A stretch of DNA of 6,977 nucleotides from Candidatus Desantisbacteria bacterium CG1_02_38_46 (lineage in GTDB: Bacteria > Desantisbacteria > UBA1551 > UBA1559): positions 1 to 6,977 of the forward strand of contig MNUO01000064.1 of the NCBI GenBank assembly GCA_001871015.1, written 5' to 3'. Shown piece after piece: positions 4,970 to 6,977 of this stretch. The notes under the pieces were generated by a model, which ran no database searches, was not told where the DNA came from, and saw nothing but the letters and a program-made list of their open reading frames with translations. Both the position numbers and the translations under genes were made by a program. The first letter of the stretch is position 1, and each line of letters starts with the position of its first letter.

Positions 4970-4998
4970 GGGGTCAGGTCTTTAATCTTGACATTTCT
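4970..4998. repeat. GGGTCA repeat, B-type
   Basis: GGGGTCAGGTCTTTAATCTT followed by GACATTTCT. Outer bases GTCA and TGAC can pair in a weak hairpin. On the minus strand its TGA closes the epimerase scrap at 4974-5063. With 4888-4938 and the two gene scraps it accounts for the gene-free stretch 4832-5192. Confidence 0.75.
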
Positions 4999-5063
4999 CT
5001 ATACCACTCAATCGTCTTTCTCAACCTTTCTTCAAAGGATGTCTTTGCTTTATGGCCCCAGAG
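4974..5063 (-). pseudogene. C-terminal scrap of an extended-SDR sugar epimerase/dehydratase
   Basis: The minus-strand frame reads LWGHKAKTSFEERLRKTIEW and then YREMSRLKT before a TGA. The stretch KTSFEERLRKTIEWYRE is the typical last helix of NAD-dependent nucleotide-sugar epimerases and dehydratases (RmlB-like and UDP-glucose epimerase-like), usually preceded by LGW.PK. A TAG lies directly before the preserved part, and the last residues come from the GGGTCA repeat. It is in a different frame from the scrap at 5069-5196 and represents a second gene. Too short to assign a substrate. Confidence 0.6.
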
Positions 5064-5068
5064 CTATT

Positions 5069-5196
5069 AAACCTTCTCATACCTTCTTCCACCATCATCT
5101 TGACTAATTCTTCGAAGCTAACCATAGGTTCCTGTCGTAGTTTATTTTTTGCCTTGCTGTAGTCTCCCCTTAGTTCAGGTAAAGATTTGGGGTCAA
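5069..5196 (-). pseudogene. C-terminal scrap of a GDP-mannose 4,6-dehydratase-like gene
   Basis: The minus-strand frame reads VDPKSLPELRGDYSKAKNKL and then RQEPMVSFEELVKMMVEEGM. Intact GMD proteins end VDPxxxRPxEVxxLxGDxSKAxxxLGWxPxxSFEELVxxMVxxD, so the match covers the C-terminal domain with a small gap near the start and LGWEP altered to LRQEP. No start codon or catalytic region remains. The preserved part begins exactly where tumE ends, overlapping its stop codon. GMD makes GDP-4-keto-6-deoxymannose for surface polysaccharides, which fits the EPS-type regulator at 6661-6977. Confidence 0.6.
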
Positions 5197-5579
5197 CCTT
5201 TCGACTTGATATGTTCTTTAACTTCTGATAAAACTTTCTCTATGCCTGGACGAGCAGCATTTATAACTGATTCCCCAACGTGTTTATGATCCGGGTAGGT
5301 ATCTACATCAGGGTGATGAGGAGTATTATCATAGCGGAAGATAATGCTTCCGTCAGGATTTTGATAATGATAGCGATAACTTAACCATGTAAAGGTCTCC
5401 TTCATTATATGGATAGCCTCGCTAATCTCTAAAAGAGAATTATCAAAAAATCGTAAACGGATGCGTAGATTTCCTCTTTCTTCTGATAGCACTTGTTCCT
5501 CATATCTTTCAATTTCAACTCTTGATAATTCTTTTATAAGAATCTGAACTCTTTCAAGGTATTCAACTATGCTTCTCAT
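5193..5579 (-). CDS. tumE: TumE-family toxin (DUF6516)
   Basis: 128 residues, ATG at 5579 overlapping the preceding stop as ATGA, with GAAGG about seven bases upstream. Family signatures are in the C-terminal half: YRYHYQNPDGSIIFRYDN (68-85), TPHHP (86-90) and PDHKHVGE (96-103). TumE is the toxin of the TumE-TumA system and is reported as an endoribonuclease; the His-rich motif is intact here. The N-terminal 60 residues are helical and strand segments without a known motif. The gene ends KSKG at a TGA that also lies in VDP codons of a GMD scrap, so its very C-terminus may have been reshaped by the junction. Family assignment is from memory of the motif pattern. Confidence 0.82.
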   Translation of the reverse strand: MRSIVEYLERVQILIKELSRVEIERYEEQVLSEERGNLRIRLRFFDNSLLEISEAIHIMKETFTWLSYRYHYQNPDGSIIFRYDNTPHHPDVDTYPDHKHVGESVINAARPGIEKVLSEVKEHIKSKG

Positions 5580-5806
5580 GCGGTAACCTTCAGCTTCTCC
5601 TCTAATTCTTTTTTCATCTCAATATAATGCTTGTAGTCTCCTGCCCATTCCACAAAATCCTTTGAATCTTCAAGTTTCCCTGACAAATAGTTCGCATAAA
5701 ATTCGTCAGAAGACATTTGATATTTCTGCTCATAAGCAGCTAATGACTTAAGTAATGCATCCAGTGCATCTATAGCTGAAGCATATGTTATTCTCTTAAA
5801 TGGCAT
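5576..5806 (-). CDS. tumA: TumA-type antitoxin partner of TumE
   Basis: 76 residues, ATG at 5806 with an excellent AAAGGAGG seven bases upstream. The protein is helical and acidic: ASAIDALDALLKSLAAYEQK, then YQMSSDEFYANYLSGKLEDS, then DFVEWAGDYKHYIEMKKELEEKL. Small proteins with this MSSxEFYxxYxxGxLxDxxDFxEWAGxY pattern regularly precede TumE-like toxins, and the four-base overlap with tumE supports a coupled antitoxin-toxin operon. The gene symbol follows the partner; the original TumA is described as DNA-binding, and whether this variant binds DNA is not visible. Confidence 0.7.
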   Translation of the reverse strand: MPFKRITYASAIDALDALLKSLAAYEQKYQMSSDEFYANYLSGKLEDSKDFVEWAGDYKHYIEMKKELEEKLKVTA

Positions 5807-5847
5807 CTCTTCCCCTCCTTTGCGTTACTCACTTTTACTTTCACAAT

Positions 5848-5853
5848 ATTATA
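5848..5853 (-). promoter_or_regulatory. Candidate -10 element of tumAE
   Basis: A perfect TATAAT on the minus strand, 41 bp upstream of the tumA start. The best -35 at 17-bp spacing is only TTTTCT. The rest of 5807-6036 holds a GGGTCA repeat and a polypurine tract and no supported gene. Confidence 0.35.
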
Positions 5854-5906
5854 TCCCATCAGAAATAAATAGAAAAAGTGGTCATCTTCGATAGAAGCAA
5901 ACTGAG

Positions 5907-5935
5907 GGGGTCAGGTCTTGGATCTTGACATTTCC
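5907..5935. repeat. GGGTCA repeat, B-type
   Basis: GGGGTCAGGTCTTGGATCTT followed by GACATTTCC. GTCAGG can pair with CTTGAC (one G-T pair) around the centre. It lies between the tumAE upstream region and the broken PIN gene. Confidence 0.75.
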
Positions 5936-6036
5936 CTTTCATTGTCCTCTCTTCTCTCTTTTCCCTTTCCTCTATAAAGACAAACAAATAATTCACATTT
6001 TAGTCCTTCTTCAAGCATATTATTTTGCCTTTAATA

Positions 6037-6344
6037 TCATTTCTCTGAATTAAGTATATCTTCAAACTCTTTAGGTTTAATAATCTCCGTACTGCCAAAT
6101 GTTTTCATAACCAGGAGGTCTGCGTCTCCTGTAATAAGATAGTCTGCCTTTCCTTCCATTGCCACTTCGAGAAGAAAATTATCCTTTTCATCTTTGGACG
6201 GTTTGATACTTCAGCAAGTTCTTTAAGCATTTCGTTTGATACAACAACCTTTATTTCTTTGGAAAGTAGCTTTTCATCCAAGTCTTTTAAGAGGCCCCCA
6301 AGCAAGTAACTGATCCAGATATTGGTATCAATTACGACTTTCAT
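6037..6344 (-). pseudogene. PIN-domain toxin gene broken by internal deletion and frameshift
   Basis: From ATG 6344 the frame reads MKVVIDTNIWISYLLGG (Asp6), then VVVSNEMLKELAEVSNRPK, before turning to nonsense. From about 6203 downward a second frame carries the rest of the domain: KPSKDEKDNFLLEVAMEG, KADYLITGDADLLVM and IIKPKEFEDIL, ending at TGA 6037-6039. The two halves meet at AACCGTCCAAAG (6192-6203). The product would be about 100 residues against the usual 130-140, so some 25-30 residues between the RPK and DEKDNF motifs are missing as well as the frame. Acidic residues of both halves survive, but no single frame holds all of them. The toxin is almost certainly inactive. Confidence 0.8.
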
Positions 6345-6564
6345 ATCGTTTTTGCCTGACAGCCTCTACCTCTTTAGTAATCTCCTCTAAAGTCATAGGA
6401 TATTTTTGCGCAGATACTCTAAACCCTGAGAGAAGGTTCTTAAACCTCATTGCAAAAAGCTCGTCTTCCAACATTGTAAGAACTTCAATTTTACCTTCTA
6501 AGGGCAAATCCTTAACTGCCTTTTTTATCTTATCTATGCCTGTAATTGAATTTGTTTTTAACAT
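6328..6564 (-). CDS. Putative antitoxin of the broken PIN gene
   Basis: 78 residues from ATG 6564. An earlier in-frame ATG at 6573 touches AAAAGGAG with no spacer, whereas ATG 6564 has it nine bases upstream, so the later start is preferred. The protein is helical: ITGIDKIKKAVKDLPLEGKI, then EVLTMLEDELFAMRFKNLLS, ending MTLEEITKEVEAVRQKRYES. The last segment is a common C-terminus of small antitoxins encoded before PIN genes. It overlaps the PIN start by 17 bp. No family is named with confidence. With the toxin gone it may be a free-standing antitoxin, able perhaps to counter related PIN toxins, or simply not yet decayed. Confidence 0.65.
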   Translation of the reverse strand: MLKTNSITGIDKIKKAVKDLPLEGKIEVLTMLEDELFAMRFKNLLSGFRVSAQKYPMTLEEITKEVEAVRQKRYESRN

Positions 6565-6620
6565 TATCGACATCTCCTTTTCATCATTATTTTACACATG
6601 AAATTGAGTGAAATGAGTGA

Positions 6621-6644
6621 AATTGGGACAGATACCGTTTACCT
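6621..6644. repeat. REP-like remnant
   Basis: AATTGGGACAGATACCGTTT followed by ACC. GGGACAGxTACCGTTT-type sequences are common ends of RAYT-associated elements in other bacteria. It lies between the regulator's stop and the antitoxin module, as a single copy in this window. Confidence 0.35.
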
Positions 6645-6660
6645 TAGCTGCCCGTCCGAA

Positions 6661-6977
6661 TCACCGGAGTGGATTCCTATTATTTTTAAGATGTTCGTGA
6701 TTTTCCTGCATGAGTGTCTCTATCTCTTCCTTCAGCCTGTCATATTCTTCACGTTTTCGCTGAAGGAAGTTGTATGTCTGTGTTACTTTAGCCCTAAAGC
6801 CCCTTGGCGTAATGATGTACATGTAGCCTATCTTTTTTCTTGAATTCTTGAACCTCTGTGCCTTGATGTAGCCCTTCTCGATCAATGCATTTACAAGATA
6901 ATTAACCCTTCCCAGACTTAATCCCATCCTCTTTGACAGGTCACGCTGCGAAAGGGTACCGTCTTTTGCTAATTCTC
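6661..6977 (-). CDS. MarR-family EPS-associated transcriptional regulator (3' part)
   Basis: The frame is open to the window edge (ELAKDGTLSQRDLSKRMG...), so the true start lies outside; the in-frame ATG at 6927 is inside the HTH and not a start. Visible are a winged helix-turn-helix (TLSQRDLSKRMGLSLGRVNY followed by LVNALIEKGYIKAQRF), the wing KNSRKKIGYMYIITPRG, and a charged helix FLQRKREEYDRLKEEIETL that probably dimerises. This order, especially GRVNYLVNALIEKGYIK and YxYxITPxG, matches the MarR_EPS group often found beside exopolysaccharide or lipopolysaccharide clusters. The sugar-gene scraps at 4974-5196 agree with such a setting. Target operators cannot be read from the window. Confidence 0.8.
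   Translation of the reverse strand, partial: ELAKDGTLSQRDLSKRMGLSLGRVNYLVNALIEKGYIKAQRFKNSRKKIGYMYIITPRGFRAKVTQTYNFLQRKREEYDRLKEEIETLMQENHEHLKNNRNPLR

Noticed and set aside
5189-5205. GGGGTCAACCTTTCG as a sure member of the repeat family
   Set aside because: It resembles the A-type repeat, but the same bases encode VDPK of the GMD scrap in a conserved position, so the likeness may be coincidence. Left as ambiguous.
348-5935. CRISPR array or integron attC sites
   Set aside because: The repeats are degenerate, unevenly spaced by whole genes, lack strong attC-like folding, and no Cas or integrase gene is present.
5911-6018. Minus-strand 35-residue frame MLEEGLKCELFVCLYRG...
   Set aside because: No ribosome-binding site, half of it is polypurine-encoded Lys/Arg/Glu and the end is repeat sequence; no family recognised.

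Overview
The window is AT-rich (roughly 35-38% G+C by eye) and bacterial. Genes have Shine-Dalgarno sites, overlap tightly in pairs, and belong to bacterial families: HicAB, TumE, PIN toxins, RAYT transposase remnants and an EPS-type MarR regulator. No taxonomic marker is present. The family mix and the many 'GGGTCA...' intergenic repeats resemble uncultivated anaerobic lineages such as Omnitrophota, Nitrospirota or Desulfobacterota, but that is an impression, not a demonstration.

Every gene I accept lies on the minus strand, so transcription runs from high to low coordinates. In that order: the 3' part of a MarR-family EPS-associated regulator (6661-6977, cut by the window edge); an antitoxin with a PIN toxin gene broken by an internal deletion (6037-6564); a TumA/TumE pair (5193-5806); two unrelated C-terminal scraps of nucleotide-sugar dehydratase/epimerase genes (4974-5196); an antitoxin/PIN pair present twice as a 1029-bp, almost perfect tandem duplication (2830-4887); a HicB/HicA pair (2057-2530); a HEPN/nucleotidyltransferase (MNT) pair (875-1872); and two remnants of a REP-associated tyrosine transposase (RAYT) gene (45-341 and 455-748).

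The window is therefore a toxin-antitoxin island: six two-gene modules, five apparently intact and one decayed, with no housekeeping genes between them. Each module looks like a self-contained operon with a strong ribosome-binding site before its first gene and overlapping or nearly abutting second gene.

The gaps between modules hold a family of short degenerate repeats starting GGGTCA, all in one orientation, at 348-440, 1991-2021, 2635-2665, 2750-2779, 2827-2915, 3859-3944, 4888-4938, 4970-4998 and 5907-5935, with a doubtful one at 5189-5205. The tandem duplication is bounded exactly by one version of this repeat, which suggests that recombination between repeats copies or moves modules. 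The MarR_EPS gene and the sugar-gene scraps suggest the island grew at or inside the edge of a surface-polysaccharide locus.
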